Assembly: GCA_964006375.1 (NCBI GenBank) | Contig: OZ023267.1 | Span: 85,173,406-85,237,405, forward strand | Length of the DNA: 64,000 nt | Direction: 5' to 3' | Source: Tillus elongatus | Taxonomy: Eukaryota; Arthropoda; Insecta; Coleoptera; Cleridae | Shown here: one piece after another, positions 36,761 through 49,599 of the stretch | Layout of the letters: the number at the start of each line of letters is the position of its first letter | Position numbering within the stretch: position 1 is the stretch's first letter | The notes under the pieces: model-generated | Seen by the model: only the letters and a program-made list of their open reading frames with translations | What the model was told of the DNA's origin: nothing | Databases searched by the model: none | Position numbers and translations under genes: made by a program

Positions 36761-37580
36761 TAATAGCATCTGGTTCTTCATTATTTTAGTTTTATAGCTT
36801 TCTAGCTTATCTACATTTAAGCCACCTAGTTTGTGTCATTTACTTAGTTCACATTCACTTTTGATGATATTTTGAGTGCCAGGCACTATGACTTTGACTT
36901 TATTTGGTATATTTTTAATTAAGGTATCGAATATATTTGATGGATAAACATTTTTATAGTGAGCAATAGGCAGGCATGTATGGTTTTATGTATGTTTACT
37001 AGGCGATATCGGCTTCTTTCAGTTCTGCAATGATTAACTGAATTTCGTTGTTATGAGCATTATTATCAAGTTGTTGTTGCTGATTTTTTTAATTTACATT
37101 CTGAATTATAGGTTCGGTCTATTGTGTTTCGTTAAGAGGTGTGTCGTAACCAAAACGATGAGGAGTTGAGGACGTTCTGCTCATAGATTTATCATTCGTT
37201 TTATTAGAAATCGATACTTTTCCGAGAAAGCGTTAGTTTGCCCATTGGCATCGTATTTAACTTTATGAGCACTGTTTGATTCTAGAATATCTCTATAGTG
37301 TTGAAGATTGTCATAAGCATATGCCTTAAGTCTTTGCATAAAAACTATTTTTGGCAAACCATCTATTTGGGGATATCTCATTTTATCTGGTTAAATTTGA
37401 TTATTAATGAAGTCTAGGTGTTTGTATAAGTAATACAAAGCTTCATCATTGTTATGTCTATCAGGTTCAAGCATTAAGTGTTTCTTTCGAATGTTTTTAG
37501 TAGAATTTGTTGTGTGCTGTACTAAAATCTTTTTCTTAATATTTTTCTCTTGTCCATCACGTCCAGAACGCTAAAGTTTT
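36761..37580 (-). pseudogene. ALE CC gene, unit 1
   Basis: Minus strand: start QHTTNSTKNIRKKHLMLEPD, then DKMRYPQIDGLPKIVFMQRL, AYDNLQHYRDILESN, VKYDANGQTNAFSEKY and a decayed second half. The 66-codon stretch 37,381-37,181 is open. The IDGL..IVF motif at a fixed distance from YRDIL suggests a folded domain. Function unknown. Confidence 0.55.
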
Positions 37581-37584
37581 TTAT

Positions 37585-37660
37585 GTCAAACAAGTTGTTT
37601 GTTTCAAACAAGTTGTTAGTTTCAAACAAGTTTTTTGTTTCAAAAAGTCAGTTGTTGGTC
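37585..37660. repeat. CAAACAAGTTG tandem repeat
   Basis: Three to four ~20-bp units of TTTGTTTCAAACAAGTTG; itself partly palindromic. Unit 2 copy at 44,905-44,965. A single unit is present at the other array loci (e.g. 4,044). Confidence 0.85.
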
Positions 37661-37782
37661 TGAGGCAAACCACTTATTAGTTGTTTACTGTCCTAAGAGA
37701 TACAAACTGTTTGGCGGTTTAAGGTATACTAGCTTCGAGTTGGTTGTACGTCTATCTATCTATTGTTAGTTGTCTATCACGA

Positions 37783-37890
37783 CAGCTGTTGGACAGCTGT
37801 GCGTGTAACACTACATCTGTTAGACAGATACTAGTTTGACAGAACAGCTGTTAAAGAGCTGTTGGGCAGCTGTTAGACAGCTGTCTGTCT
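37783..37890. repeat. CAGCTG-rich degenerate array, unit 1
   Basis: Five complete CAGCTG cores plus near-matches, with GTTAGACAG and GTTGGACAG spacers, directly upstream of the truncated capsid fragment. Confidence 0.8.
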
Positions 37891-37904
37891 TAATACCTTA
37901 TACC

Positions 37905-38485
37905 TATGTAATATTTTCAAAGAGTATATAAGAGAGCTTTTCAGTAATTCGTTAATACGTTTAACTAAAAATTACCCCAATTTGAATGGCGCAGCAGATG
38001 CAGATAAAGCATTAATGTTTAACATTTACTACATTTTCACCCCAACCATGTTATACAACAGCAATTACATGGATAAATAGGGTTCTTATACCATATAGAA
38101 AATGGGAAATGTATGAATTACCGAATCTCAATAATTCAGCTAAAGGCTCGTGGTCAATTAAGACTTCCTCAAACACTGAACGACCTAGATTTATTATTAT
38201 GAGATTTCAAACGGTTCGATACAATAACGTTAGAAAATACATTCCAGATATAAGACTTCACTTAAATTCTAAACAAATCCCCACAGCAGGTATGAATTTG
38301 AACTTTAACCAAGTAAATTAAATCGAACGTTTGTATGTTGGTAGAGAACCTAAACCTACCTCGTATTAGAAGCCCTTTACAAAATATTCCATGTTTGTAT
38401 TTGATTGCTCCAGGTAGAGCGATTTCATAAAGCAAGCTCCAGTGGATATCAAATTGGAAATCGAAAATACTTACAACTTTCTCAA
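37905..38485 (+). pseudogene. ALE capsid-like fragment, C-terminal half
   Basis: [87 protein letters not shown], then IPCLYLIAPG and PVDIKLEIEN-like residues. Extends further 3' than the inverted-repeat copies. Frameshifts after WEMYE-containing exon-like part and near 38,335. Confidence 0.55.
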
Positions 38486-38689
38486 TCACACGTAATGTTT
38501 AGGCGTCTGTGTGGGAGAGTAGGCACCCAGAGAATTAGTAATATTTAATGGTTATCAACATTATATGTTCAAGACACAGAAAACGTTAGGTTTATTGATT
38601 GCAGATATAGTTAAACAAATCAAGTTTATACAAGGAACACAGCAGTGTTTGGATTATGATTGTGGTACCGTTAAGATGAATATATTTCC
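38486..38689. other. Unassigned segment
   Basis: Shared with 45,801-46,004. An open stretch (QHYMFKTQKTLGLLIADIVK on the plus strand) is present but I do not recognise it. Confidence 0.35.
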
Positions 38690-39125
38690 GACTGTGACTA
38701 ATTTCTGACCGAAGTATCGGGTATTAAATGCTCCCCAGATGCTGTGGTAGTTTGCTCGTTGTTGCGCTTATGATTTGATCAATGTATGCCGGTGAAAGAA
38801 AGTTGGTTCACATGTATGTTTAGCAAGCTTCTATGATGATGTGTAAGTTCATCTAGATATCGATCAGCTATCTGATAAACATTCAATATGTGAATCTTTA
38901 ATGAATTCTTATCTACTGCTTTGTACCAAGGTTCATGTTGTTGATGGCTTCCAGATCTTGATTCAGTTTGGACTCTAACTGCCTTGGTGTGCGGTATATC
39001 CTCTTCCCTGCATCATTGAATCTTGATAGTGATTGCAGCATCAGCCGCGTTTGTCTATCTGATTTTCGAGTTTTTAATTTATTTAGGTAATGTAATTCGA
39101 TTGTTTATTTAATCTATTTAATGTA
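38690..39125 (-). pseudogene. env: E2 env fragment and env/integrase junction, unit 1
   Basis: Minus strand carries the IDQIIISA.., RSLLNIHVNQ-like, QIADRYLDE and SRFNDAGK-type stretches of E2 env, then the ATTACATTACCTAAATAAA linker that precedes env at 20,735 and 54,790. Joined at about 39,130 to PO sequence. Confidence 0.5.
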
Positions 39126-39129
39126 CACA

Positions 39130-39500
39130 GATTGTAGTGACTTCTCAAGCCGCTCGTATTAACGCATACAACAACGAAATCAAACTGATTATCAAAGAAT
39201 TGAATGAAGTAGGTGTTATATAAACAGACAGAGTTGCGTGTTTTTAATTACTTTCGTTTTTAATTACTTTCATCATGCCGATCGAAAAATTCTGAGTTTC
39301 TGAAAATAATTTAAAACATCTAAACATAATTCATCATTTCCGGAAACTACAAGTGGGGATTTTTAATCACAAAACCATCAATTGTGTAACAATGGCGAAA
39401 ACCTGTTACGGCTGCTATAGAAAATTCGCAAGCTTTACCTGATTATGCAGATATTATCAAAGCTACTAGTCTTCACAGTAAAGAGAAAGAACGTTGAATA
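39130..39500 (+). pseudogene. ALE PO gene pieces, rearranged
   Basis: First the C-terminus (SQAARINAYNNEIKLIIKEL), then at 39,400-39,490 the earlier TCYGCY.KFASFT / YADIIKATS part. The order is reversed relative to 31,571-32,180, so it results from rearrangement. Same arrangement at 46,441-46,790, 50,770-51,120 and 62,980-63,340. Confidence 0.5.
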
Positions 39501-39502
39501 GG

Positions 39503-40104
39503 TTATTCAACCAAAATACGTTTCAAGGTGTTGAATGTAACGTTTCCACTTATCTTGTACAGCTCAGATTTTGTGTCCAGCTGATTCAGTATCTTACTTA
39601 GATATTTATTCTTTAGTATATCAATATCATGCAGCACTTGAGAAACTATATCCTTAGTTAAATTTTTTAATTTTTCCTCAAAATCACATTTAAGAGCAGT
39701 TAGATCTGTATTATGCACAGCTTCAAGAGTTCTGGTGATTAGACTTTGTATTAGATCATCTTTATCCTTCTTATAATTATCTGCTCATCAATCTACAAAT
39801 TTTATATTCACACCATCAGCAGGTTTGGTAGCATTACCAACGTTACACAATTTGTGGTAAAGTAAAGTTTCCACTTAGCTTGTATAGCTCAGATTTTGTG
39901 TCCAGTTGATTCAGTATCTTATATTATCTGTATTCTTTAGTATATCAATATCATGGAGCACTTGAGAAATTATATCCTTAGTTAAATTTTCCAATTTTTC
40001 CTCAAACTCACTTTTAAGAGCAGCTAGATCTGTATTATGCACAGCTTCAAGAGTTATGGTGATTAGACTTTGTATTAGATCATCTTTATTCTTCTTATAA
40101 TTAC
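39503..40104 (-). pseudogene. ALE coiled-coil protein, two tandem partial copies
   Basis: 39,503-39,718 has 71 open codons (HNTDLTALKCDFEEKLKN, KDIVSQVLHDIDILKNKYL, NQLDTKSELYK). A second decayed copy lies at 39,865-40,090, about 336 bp further. In the second copy the end is fused directly to ATPase sequence at 40,105. Confidence 0.5.
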
Positions 40105-40660
40105 TTGGTGAAATTGTGCCACACTACTGGCTTCACAGTGAATCCAGAGAAGTTATCTCCAGTCTGTGTTTTCATATTGTTTAAATAAAACTGTGATGTT
40201 AGCATTATCACGCTCCAGTTCTTTCGGACACAAGTAAAAACTGTCAATATCTTAATATCTACCTATGCAAAAATACGATCCTATTTTATCTTGCTTATCA
40301 CAGGCGACGTCATCTAATATAAAAAACGAATTGCTCTTTGCATATGCTGGATCTAATATTTCTAGGCTTTCACTGTATGGATAACACCTTTTGTAGCACA
40401 AAATACCTCCTTTAAAATGTCATATTTAGGCTGATATATAAAGGCTTTCAGTATACGTATACGGTTTCAAATTTTAAGCCGTTTGGACCAAACAACAAAC
40501 TTAACATAATATTTGTTAACCATAACCGCTTGGACCACATATCAAACATCTAACTGAGGTTGGTAAAAGAAGTTCATGTCTTTGCTGTTTGGGTGATGAT
40601 GATGTGGTAACAACATCAACTATTTGTGACTGTTGGCTTTTGAGTGTTTTACAATACGCA
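40105..40660 (-). pseudogene. ALE packaging ATPase remnant, unit 2
   Basis: Nearly identical to 32,358-32,915, with the same Walker A lesion (GGTTATGGTTAACAAAT). The C-terminal part (KFKILCGGFW onward) is missing because of the fusion at 40,105. Confidence 0.75.
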
Positions 40661-40694
40661 TCGTTAACTAAACTAAAACTTTGTACGACTGCTA

Positions 40695-40745
40695 CATCCT
40701 ATATAAATACGCAGATATATCATACCTCATTAACAGTATAAATGT
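40695..40745 (+). promoter_or_regulatory. TATA box between ATPase and PLA2, unit 2
   Basis: TATATAAATA at 40,700-40,709, identical to unit 1. Confidence 0.3.
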
Positions 40746-40774
40746 TGGTGTGTCAAGGTGAAGGTGTTGTTTAC

Positions 40775-40985
40775 AAGTCATCAAAAAATTACTTATTGAG
40801 CTGCACGTACTTGGTTATCAGTTTTGTGGTCCAGTCACTAAACGTACAGAACGTTTCACGAGACATAATTAACGCATCAATAATCTAGATCGTGCTTGTC
40901 TCTCGACAAGCACGATCTAGGGGATTGATATTGTATAATCATGATGCATACCGAAACTATAATACTTATAATGTGGTCACTTATG
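40775..40985 (+). pseudogene. ALE PLA2 fragment, unit 2
   Basis: As 33,025-33,232 but with three extra codons after CGPVT (KRT), which restore a more usual spacing. Includes the 15-bp-arm hairpin at 40,885-40,920. Confidence 0.6.
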
Positions 40986-41224
40986 TTTACAATTTTTAAA
41001 TAAAAGACTTGAACAGTAGTATCTGTGTTTCAGTCATTGCGCGTACGCTTGCTTTCAATGGCTCTTACGACCCGCATTATTTCGCATATAAATGTAAACA
41101 TCATCGACAGAATGCAGTACCCGTGACGTTTCAAGGTGATGAGATCATTGTGATATTGAAATTGACACAGAGACCACCATATTATGTAGATTATTAATAC
41201 TTGCAATCAAGCCGCCCCAGCATC

Positions 41225-42062
41225 AATATCTTTCCTACCTGCAGCGAAGACGATTCTATCTTGGGAGAACATACAGTATCTAGATTCATGCTAAGCAAAC
41301 TACATATATTCACTGACCCTGTGAAGGACGAGTCAATCAAAGGGAAAGAAATTCACATTTAGGCTTCTCAAACCAGTTCGTTTTCCATAATGATACCTGT
41401 GATTCCGCAATCAACCAACAAGATATTTTTTACCTTTGGTGTTCCGCTGTTCTACTAATAAATTACAGTATTGAGACGAGTGGCACGATTGGAGATGTAC
41501 AAGTAACAACTAATGCAGCAACCCGATTATTTAACATGTGAGAAATGCTTGTATAGTTACAGCAATTCGAACACTTTTGGAAGCAAGAGCTATAATTCAA
41601 GCCGGGTGGCATCCTACTACATAAAATACAATGCTGAAGGATGGCCGTTTTTGCTACTGCATACCTCCTTGCTACTTCTGTAATATTTTCAAAGACTATA
41701 GAAGCGTGTTTTTTCAGTTAATTGCTGCGACGTATATCTAAAGCCCAGAGCGAAAGAAATTGCTTTATTTTGATTGAAGCAGTCGACACAGATAAAGCAT
41801 TAAAGTTATATTGATTACATGGCGCTGCAGGTGAAACTTGTCTACCCCAGCGAAGTTATACAGAAATAATTTTTACAGTCGATTGCCACAAATAAAAAGA
41901 TCCTGGAACCATATATAAAATGGGAATGCATTACTAAATCAGAATAATTCAACGAAAGGCTTGTGGTCCATCAAGACATGCTCAAAGACTAACCGACCTA
42001 GATTTCGTATTGTAAGATTTGAAACGGATCGATACAATAACGTTAAAAATACATTATAGATT
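41225..42062 (+). pseudogene. ALE capsid-like protein, N-terminal half and linker, unit 2
   Basis: Collinear with 33,445-34,290; the same INQQDI, TSNAATRLFN-type and KWE motifs in broken frames (with NNAATRLF here). Interrupted by the E2 env segment at 42,068. Confidence 0.5.
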
Positions 42063-42067
42063 TAAGA

Positions 42068-42200
42068 TTTGAGTGTTATAATCCACTCCTAGGATTTGAT
42101 TGGGTACTTCCATAGGCCAATAGGTTTCGTTTTCGACTTTATACGGAATCAGGGCGACTTTTATTAGCATAAATTACGTTACCTCTGTCATTGTGAAGTA
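42068..42200 (-). pseudogene. env: E2 env segment inserted in the capsid gene, unit 2
   Basis: Same position and orientation as 34,296-34,430. Confidence 0.65.
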
Positions 42201-42204
42201 GCTG

Positions 42205-42540
42205 TATAGATGAACGACCCAGCTTTGTTATTGAGATATTCCAAACGGATTGATAGATAACGTTAGAAAAACATCAACAACTTTGATCATGTAGGAATTC
42301 AATATATAAGGCTCCACTTAAATTCTCAACGAATCCCCACAGAAGGCAAATAGAAACGTGACTGAATTTCAACTCTCATATGTTGGTAGAGAACTCCAAC
42401 CTACCTTGGATTACAAAACTTTTGAAAAATATCCCATGTTTTTATTTGATTGCTCCAAGCACAGGAATCCAAAAATCCATCTACGGTAGATATCAAATTC
42501 GAAATGAAAAGGGTTTAATTTATTTGGACCGGACAGATTT
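42205..42540 (+). pseudogene. ALE capsid-like protein, C-terminal part, unit 2
   Basis: Counterpart of 34,432-34,735. LQPTLDYKTFEKYPMFLFDC-like residues in shifted frame; the longest frame (42,380-42,619) is a different reading and reaches into LINE-C sequence. Confidence 0.5.
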
Positions 42541-42584
42541 TCCTGGAAAATTAGCAAGGAAAATCTTTCTTGTAAATAAGACCC

Positions 42585-43022
42585 TCCTTTCGTTGCTCTT
42601 TTCGGACAAAAAATACTAATGCAAAGCTCATCTACAATATCTGGATTTAGGAAGGATAAAGGAATCTCTAAAGTTCTTCCAAAGCAAAAGACTGGAGACG
42701 TTGTGAAAAGTGCAATTAATTATTGCATTTGCTAACAGGACTGTAAAAATGACGCTGAATTTTACACAATAGTCTTCTTACATGACTATAATTTTCGAAA
42801 ACGTTCAGTCTTTAAAGGCCAATGTAAAGGATATTTTTGCAGATGAGTGCCATTTAAAAGCATCGATTATACTACTTATTTAAACTTCGACAACTCAGCA
42901 GGATGATATTCAGATACCTGGCCATGTTACAATTTACATATCTGATGTAAAGAGCATGGTGCTGCGATATACATCAAGAATGATTTAAAATCAGATGAAT
43001 TTAAAATGTTGTCAAATTCCAC
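42585..43022 (+). pseudogene. LINE-C 5' module and EN fragment, unit 2
   Basis: As 35,280-35,723 but without the 469-bp insertion upstream; a few bases are lost around 42,770. Confidence 0.55.
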
Positions 43023-44080
<1,058 letters not shown>

Positions 44081-44900
44081 TAATAGCATCTGGTTCTTCA
44101 TTATTTTAGTTTTATAGCTTTCTAGCTTATCTACATTTAAGCCACCTAGTTTGTGTCATTTACTTAGCTCACATTCACTTTTGATAATATTTTGAGTGCT
44201 GGGCACTATGACTTTGGCTTCATTTGGTATATTTTTAATTAAGGTATCGAATATATTTGATGGATAAACATTTTTATAGTGAGCAATAGGCAGGCATGTA
44301 TGGTTTTATGTATGTTTACTAGGCGATGTCGGCTTCTTTCAGTTCTGCAATGATTAACTGAATTTCGTTGTTATGAGCATTATTATCAAGTTGTTGGTGC
44401 TGATTTTTTTATTTACATTCTGAATTACAGGTTCGGTCTATTGTTTTTCGTTAAGAGGTGTGTCGTGACCAAAACAGTGAGGAGTTGAGGACGTTCCGCT
44501 TATAGATTTGTCATTCGTTTTATTAGAAATCGATACTTTTCCGAGAAAGCGTTAGTTCGCCCATTGGCATCGTATTTAACTTTATGAGCACTGTTTGATT
44601 CTAGAATATCTCTATAGTGTTGAAGATTGTCATAAGCATATGCCTTAAGTCTTTGCATAAAAACTAATTTTAGCAAACCATCTATTTGTGGATATCTCAT
44701 TTTATCTGGTTAAATTTCATTATTAATGAAGTCTAGGTGTTTGTATAAGTAATACAAAGCTTCATCATTGTTATGTCTATCAGGTTTAAGCATTAAGTGT
44801 TTCTTTCGAATGTTTTCAGTAGAATTTGTTGTGTGCTGTACTAAAATCTTTTTCTTAATATTTTTCTCTTGTCCATCACGTCCATAACGCTAAATTTTTT
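44081..44900 (-). pseudogene. ALE CC gene, unit 2
   Basis: As 36,761-37,580; the open stretch 44,700-44,500 has MRYPQIDGLLKLVFMQRL and YDNLQHYRDILES. Confidence 0.55.
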
Positions 44901-45100
44901 ATGTCAAACAAGTTGTTTGTTTCAAACAAGTTGTTTGTTTCAAACAAGTTTTTTGTTTCAAAAAGTCGGTTGTTGGTCTGAGGTAAACCACTTATTAGTT
45001 GTTTACTGTCCTAAGAGATACAAACTGTTTGGCGGTTTAAGGTATACTAGCTTCGAGTTGGTTGTACGTCTATCTATCTATTGTTAGTTGTCTATCACGA

Positions 45101-45210
45101 CAGCTATTGGACAGCTGTGCGTCTAACACTACATCTGTTAGACAGATACTAGTTTGACAGAACAGCTGTTAAAGAGCTGTTGGGCAGCTGTTAGACAGCT
45201 GTCTGTCTTA
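45101..45210. repeat. CAGCTG-rich degenerate array, unit 2
   Basis: As 37,783-37,890, with one core changed (CAGCTA at the first position). Confidence 0.8.
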
Positions 45211-45229
45211 ATACCTTATACCTATGTAA

Positions 45230-45800
45230 TATTTTCAAAGAGTATATAAGAGAGCTTTTCAGTAATTCGTTAATACGTTTAACTAGAAATTACCCCAATT
45301 TGAATGGCGCAGCAGATGCAGATAAAGCATTATCTATTTACTACATTTTCACCCCAACCACGTTATACAACAGCAATTACTATGGATAAAAAAGGTTCTT
45401 ATACCATATAGAAAATGGGAAATGTATGAATTACCGAATCTCAATAATTCAGCTAAAGTCTCGTGGTCAATTAAGACTTCCTCAAACACTGAACGACCTA
45501 GATTTATTATTATGAGATTTCAAACGATTCAATACAATAACGTTAGAAAATACATCAACGTTAGAATATACATTCCAAATATAAGACTTCACTTAAATTC
45601 TAAACAATACCCCACAGCAGGTATGAATTTGAACTTTAACCAAGTAAGAGTAGAGAACCTAAACCTACCTCGTATTAGAAGCCCTTTACAAAATATTCCA
45701 TGTTTGTCTTTGATTGCTCCAGGTAGAGCGATTTCATAAAGCAAGCTCCAGTGGATATCAAATTGGAAATCGAAAATACTTACAACTTTCTCAATCACAC
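45230..45800 (+). pseudogene. ALE capsid-like fragment, unit 2
   Basis: As 37,905-38,485, with a short duplication around KYINVRIYIPN and a ~40 bp deletion after FNQV. The open stretch 45,422-45,739 covers MYELPNLNNS through LIAPGRAIS. Confidence 0.55.
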
Positions 45801-46440
45801 GAAATGTTTAGGCGTCTGTGTGGGAGAGTAGGCACCCAGAGAATTAGTAATATTTAATGGTTATCAACACTATATGTTCAAGACACAGCAAACGTTAGGT
45901 TTATTGATTGCAGATATAGTTAAACAAATCAAGTTTCTACAAGAAACACAGCAGTGTTTGGATTATGATTGTGGTACCGTTAAGATGAATATATTTCCGA
46001 CTGTGACCAATTTCTAACCGAAGTATCGGGTATTAAATGCTACCCAGATGCTGTGGTAGTTTGCTCGTTGTTGCGCTTATGACTTGATCAATGTATGCCG
46101 ATGAAAGAAAGTTGGTTCACATGTATGTTTAGCAAGCTTCTATGATGATGTGTAAGTTCATCTAGATATCGATCAGCTATCTGATAAACATTCAATATGT
46201 GAATCTTAAATGAATTCTTATCTACTGCTTTGTACCAAGGTTCATGGTGTTGATGGCTTCCAGATCTTGATTCAGTTTGGACTCTAACTGCCTTGGTGTG
46301 CGGTATATCCTATTCCCTGCATCATTGAATCTTGATAGTGATTGCAGCATCAGCCGCGTTTGTCTATCTGATTTTCGAGTTTTTAATTTATTTAGGTAAT
46401 GTAATTCGATTGTTTATTTAATCTATTTAATGTACACAGA
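45801..46440 (-). pseudogene. env: Unassigned segment and E2 env fragment, unit 2
   Basis: 45,801-46,004 matches 38,486-38,689. 46,005-46,440 is E2 env plus the env/integrase linker on the minus strand, as in unit 1. Confidence 0.5.
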
Positions 46441-46792
46441 TTGTAGTGACTTCTCAAGCCGCTGGTATTAACGCATACAACAACGAAATCAAACCGATTA
46501 TCGAAGAATTGAATGAAGTAGGTGTTATATAAACAGACAGAGTTGCGTGTTTTTAATTACTTTCATCATGCCGATCGAAAAATTCTGAGTTTCTGAAAAT
46601 AATTTAAAACATCTAAACATAATTGTTCATTTCCGGAAACTACAAGTGGGGATTTTTATTCACAAAACCATCAATTGTGTAACAATGGCGAAAACCTGTT
46701 ACGGCTGCTATGGAAAATTCGCAAGCTTTACCTGATTATGCAGATATTATCAAAGCTACTAGTCTTCACAGAAAAGAGAAAGAACGTTAAAT
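46441..46792 (+). pseudogene. ALE PO gene pieces, rearranged
   Basis: As 39,130-39,500: C-terminal SQAAGINAYNNEIKPIIEEL first, then the YADIIKATSLHRKEKE region. Confidence 0.5.
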
Positions 46793-47130
46793 AGGTTATT
46801 CAACCAAAATATGTTTCAAGGTGTTGAATGTAACGTTTCCACTTATCTTGTACAGCTCAGATTTTGTGTCCAGCTGATTCAGTGTCTTACTTAGATATTT
46901 ATTCTTTAGTATATCAATATCATGCAGCACTTGAGAAATTATATCCTTAGTTAAATTTTTCAATTTTTCCTCAAACTCACTTTTAAGAGCAGCTAGATCT
47001 GTATTATGCACAGCTTCAAGAGTTATGGTGATTAGACTTTGTATTAGATCATCTTTATTCTTATTATAATTATCTGCTCATCAATCTACAAATTTTTTAT
47101 TCACACCATCAGCAGGTTTGGTAGCATTAC
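46793..47130 (-). pseudogene. ALE coiled-coil protein
   Basis: 71 open codons at 47,011-46,796 (HNTDLAALKSEFEEKLKN, SQVLHDIDILKNKYLSK). Upstream NYNKNKDDLIQSLITIT and the NATKPADGVN start are in frame-shifted sequence. Confidence 0.5.
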
Positions 47131-47610
47131 CAACGGTACACAATTTGTGGTTTTGCACATCAGAATCGTTAATTACAGTTTCCGGACATACATTATACAT
47201 TATACTTTATTGGCTCAAATTACAAAATACGTCTATATAGTAAGTCCATTTTGACTTGTGTTGTATATAGTGACCTAATTTAAACAGTTTATTCTAAAAA
47301 TACTTGACACTGCATTATCTGAATATGACACTTCGAATTTTAACAACCCATTTTAAATAAAGTTTTAATACCATTTTCTCTTCCATCTTACATTTCCAAT
47401 CATTGTCTTTATTTATTACTAATCTTTACATATCCATCATTACTTTCCCATCATCATTCTTCATTTACTTTCTATGTTTATACCAAATTTATAAAATGTT
47501 ATACAAAACCGAACCTCTTAATTCTGACAAAAATTTAAATAACTGTCATTGTACAATTTCGTACAATGAGAAAGTCTGAACTTTTCGATAGACATTCCTA
47601 CACTCAACTT
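47131..47610. other. Conserved non-coding ALE spacer
   Basis: Inverse of 17,390-17,770, up to the degenerate GTCATTGTAC palindrome and the end of the protease. Beyond 47,600 it is replaced by other sequence. Confidence 0.4.
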
Positions 47611-47619
47611 ATTTTATTT

Positions 47620-48210
47620 GACTTCAACTAAATTCCATTTGTGCTATGCGATTATCCACTATAACTCAAACTGCAGTCACTGCTTCCTAAGCTAGACTTC
47701 TATTTATCCTTTAGATTGCACCATCGATATATTCTTTAATTGCAAACATGTGTTAAGTTTATAATTGTTATCATTGCTTAATTTAAATCATCCTTATACC
47801 AAACGTATTTTTCAGGTCATCTTCAAGTTTTGAAACTGTCAGTCCTATATAGTCTTTTTGCAGCTTAGATATCCAGGTATCAACCACGGTAGCAAACGTA
47901 TTCTGAGGGTGGACGTTGTTTGATATATGAACTCGTTCATGTCCTTTCCAAGTCTAAGTAATCCACACTAGTTTTAAGTGGACATAAGCTGTAAGCTTCA
48001 TGTTTAAAATCAGCATATTTTAAAATCTATATTCATATTCGTTTTTCCAACTCTGGCTTATGCAGTAGTATGGCAATTTGAAGTGTCACAGCATGTTTGT
48101 TCGTCTTATAGTTATCCTTATTTTCTGGTAGTCATCTTTGGTTTTTTGATAGTCGTCTATCCAATCATAAACATTTTTTAAATTTAGAGCATCTGTAGGT
48201 TGAACAGGAT
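47620..48210 (-). pseudogene. ALE coiled-coil paralogue
   Basis: Minus strand starts NNGDPVQPTDALNLKNVYDW, then DDYQKTKDDYQK, a short gap, KLELVWITxTWKGHERVHIS and VVDTWISKLQKDYIGLTVSK. The opening parallels the NVGNATKPVDGVNI start of the other coiled-coil gene. A second copy is at 51,940-52,540. Function unknown. Confidence 0.45.
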
Positions 48211-48480
48211 CGCCATTGTTACACAATTTATGGTTTTGTGAATAAAAATCGCCACTTGTAGTTTTCGCTAATGTCTCTCTTTCAAGAATTCTGTTTAGAT
48301 ATTTTAAATTATTTGCAAAAGCTCAGAAGTTGTCGAACGGCATGTTGAAAGTGATTTAAAAAACGCAACTCTGCCTGTTTATCAACACATACTTCCTTCA
48401 GTTCTTCGATAATCGGTTGAATTTCGTTGTTGTGTGCGTTATTACCAGCGGCTTGAGAAGCCACGAAAAGCCGCAGTCTA
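48211..48480 (-). pseudogene. ALE PO gene C-terminus
   Basis: NNAHNNEIQPIIEELKEVCV and a RLRLFVASQAAG stretch; truncated at the TCAGTCTATCAGTC repeat near 48,485. Confidence 0.55.
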
Positions 48481-48720
48481 TCAGTCTATCAGTCTTTCGC
48501 TTGACAGCGAAACTATAGTCACAGAAGCATTGAAGAACATCCTAGAACTTCCAGAATTGGAAGGGCCACTTGCTCCAGTTAGCTCACGCGCTGGCTACGT
48601 CCTTCACCACTAAAAACAAACAGTGAAGCCAGATAAGTATTCTCCAAGTCTGTATGCAGTATGGACAAGTATCACCAAGTAAGGGCAACAACAATCAATG
48701 AATTTAGGTAATGTAATTCG
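48481..48720. other. Chimeric junction segment
   Basis: A plus-strand stretch LDSETIVTEALKNILELPEL (48,505-48,600) is unlike anything else in the window. It is followed by the CAGTGAAGCCAGA...CCAAGTCTGTATG arm (also in the 55,791 hairpin) and by AAGGGCAACAACAATCAAT from the ATPase gene. A short unrelated fragment is captured here. Confidence 0.4.
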
Positions 48721-49040
48721 ATTGTTTATTTAATCTATTTAATGTACACAGATTGTATTCTTTTTTGTTGGAATATTCATAAGTCGTAATATAATCTATA
48801 GATCTAAAAGTTTAAAGGAAATTAAAATTTTCTTTCTCATCTTTGGAAAAGAGAATTTGTGTTTCACCTCTGTATAGGTCTCATCTAAAGTTCGATGTCG
48901 CTTTTTAATTTCATGAGAAAAGATGATTTGGTCTCTAATCTCTGATGCTGTTTTTAATCTTTCCAAAATTGGTATTTTTGCTTCAGAATTATTAGTTGAA
49001 TTGGAATTTTTAATTTTGATGGGGTTTGCTTGCATGTTAC
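48721..49040 (-). pseudogene. E2 integrase zinc-binding fragment
   Basis: 79 open codons: EAKIPILERLKTASEIRDQ, then SHEIKKRHRTLDETYTEVKH and FSFPKMRK. It keeps the His half of the zinc finger that copy 20,560 lost, but lacks the Cys half. Confidence 0.65.
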
Positions 49041-49595
49041 TCTGTTTATTTATTGCGAAATTTTGTTTATAAAATTTTGCTACTATAGGTTTTGCTTTGC
49101 TTATTAAAGTTTTTTCCGTAATTAACCCAGTTTTCCCGTGTTATCGTACTGGGCTAAAGGTTCATCCTTATATTGTTTCCTTACTGTTTCCTTATCTCTA
49201 TCTTGTGTCTTATCCGACTGCTTAATTAATATCCTCAATATTATTTAAACTAATATGATCAGTCTCCTCATAACAATATGCGTTTGTAGTGCGAACTTCA
49301 TCTAAACTGCTGTGTGGGCTTTTGTTTAATTGACATATCTTATTACTACTGGCAAACCAAGAATTAACATAACTCATAATGCGATCATTGTCCTGTTGAA
49401 TTGTCTACGTTGGTTTTACTGCATCAGCTCGGTCAACAGAATGCATTGATTTATCGACTGTTGCTTGCGTAATTGTTCAAGTTTAAATTATTTCTATAGT
49501 CATTCATTCTCTCCTTATAATTGTAACTACTGTCACTGCCGTTATTATGTAAACTATTTGTGTTGAAATTTATATAGTTATTATCTACTATCGAT
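49041..49595 (-). pseudogene. E2 gag/integrase linker
   Basis: Inverse of 19,948-20,500 with the YNYKERMNDYRN start near 49,510 and the ADAVKPT stretch. Confidence 0.4.
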
Positions 49596-49599
49596 TGTC

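Noticed and set aside
37783..37890. CAGCTG arrays as a CRISPR array
   Set aside because: Spacing is irregular, the repeated core is 6-10 bp and there are no unique spacers or cas genes; the genome is eukaryotic.
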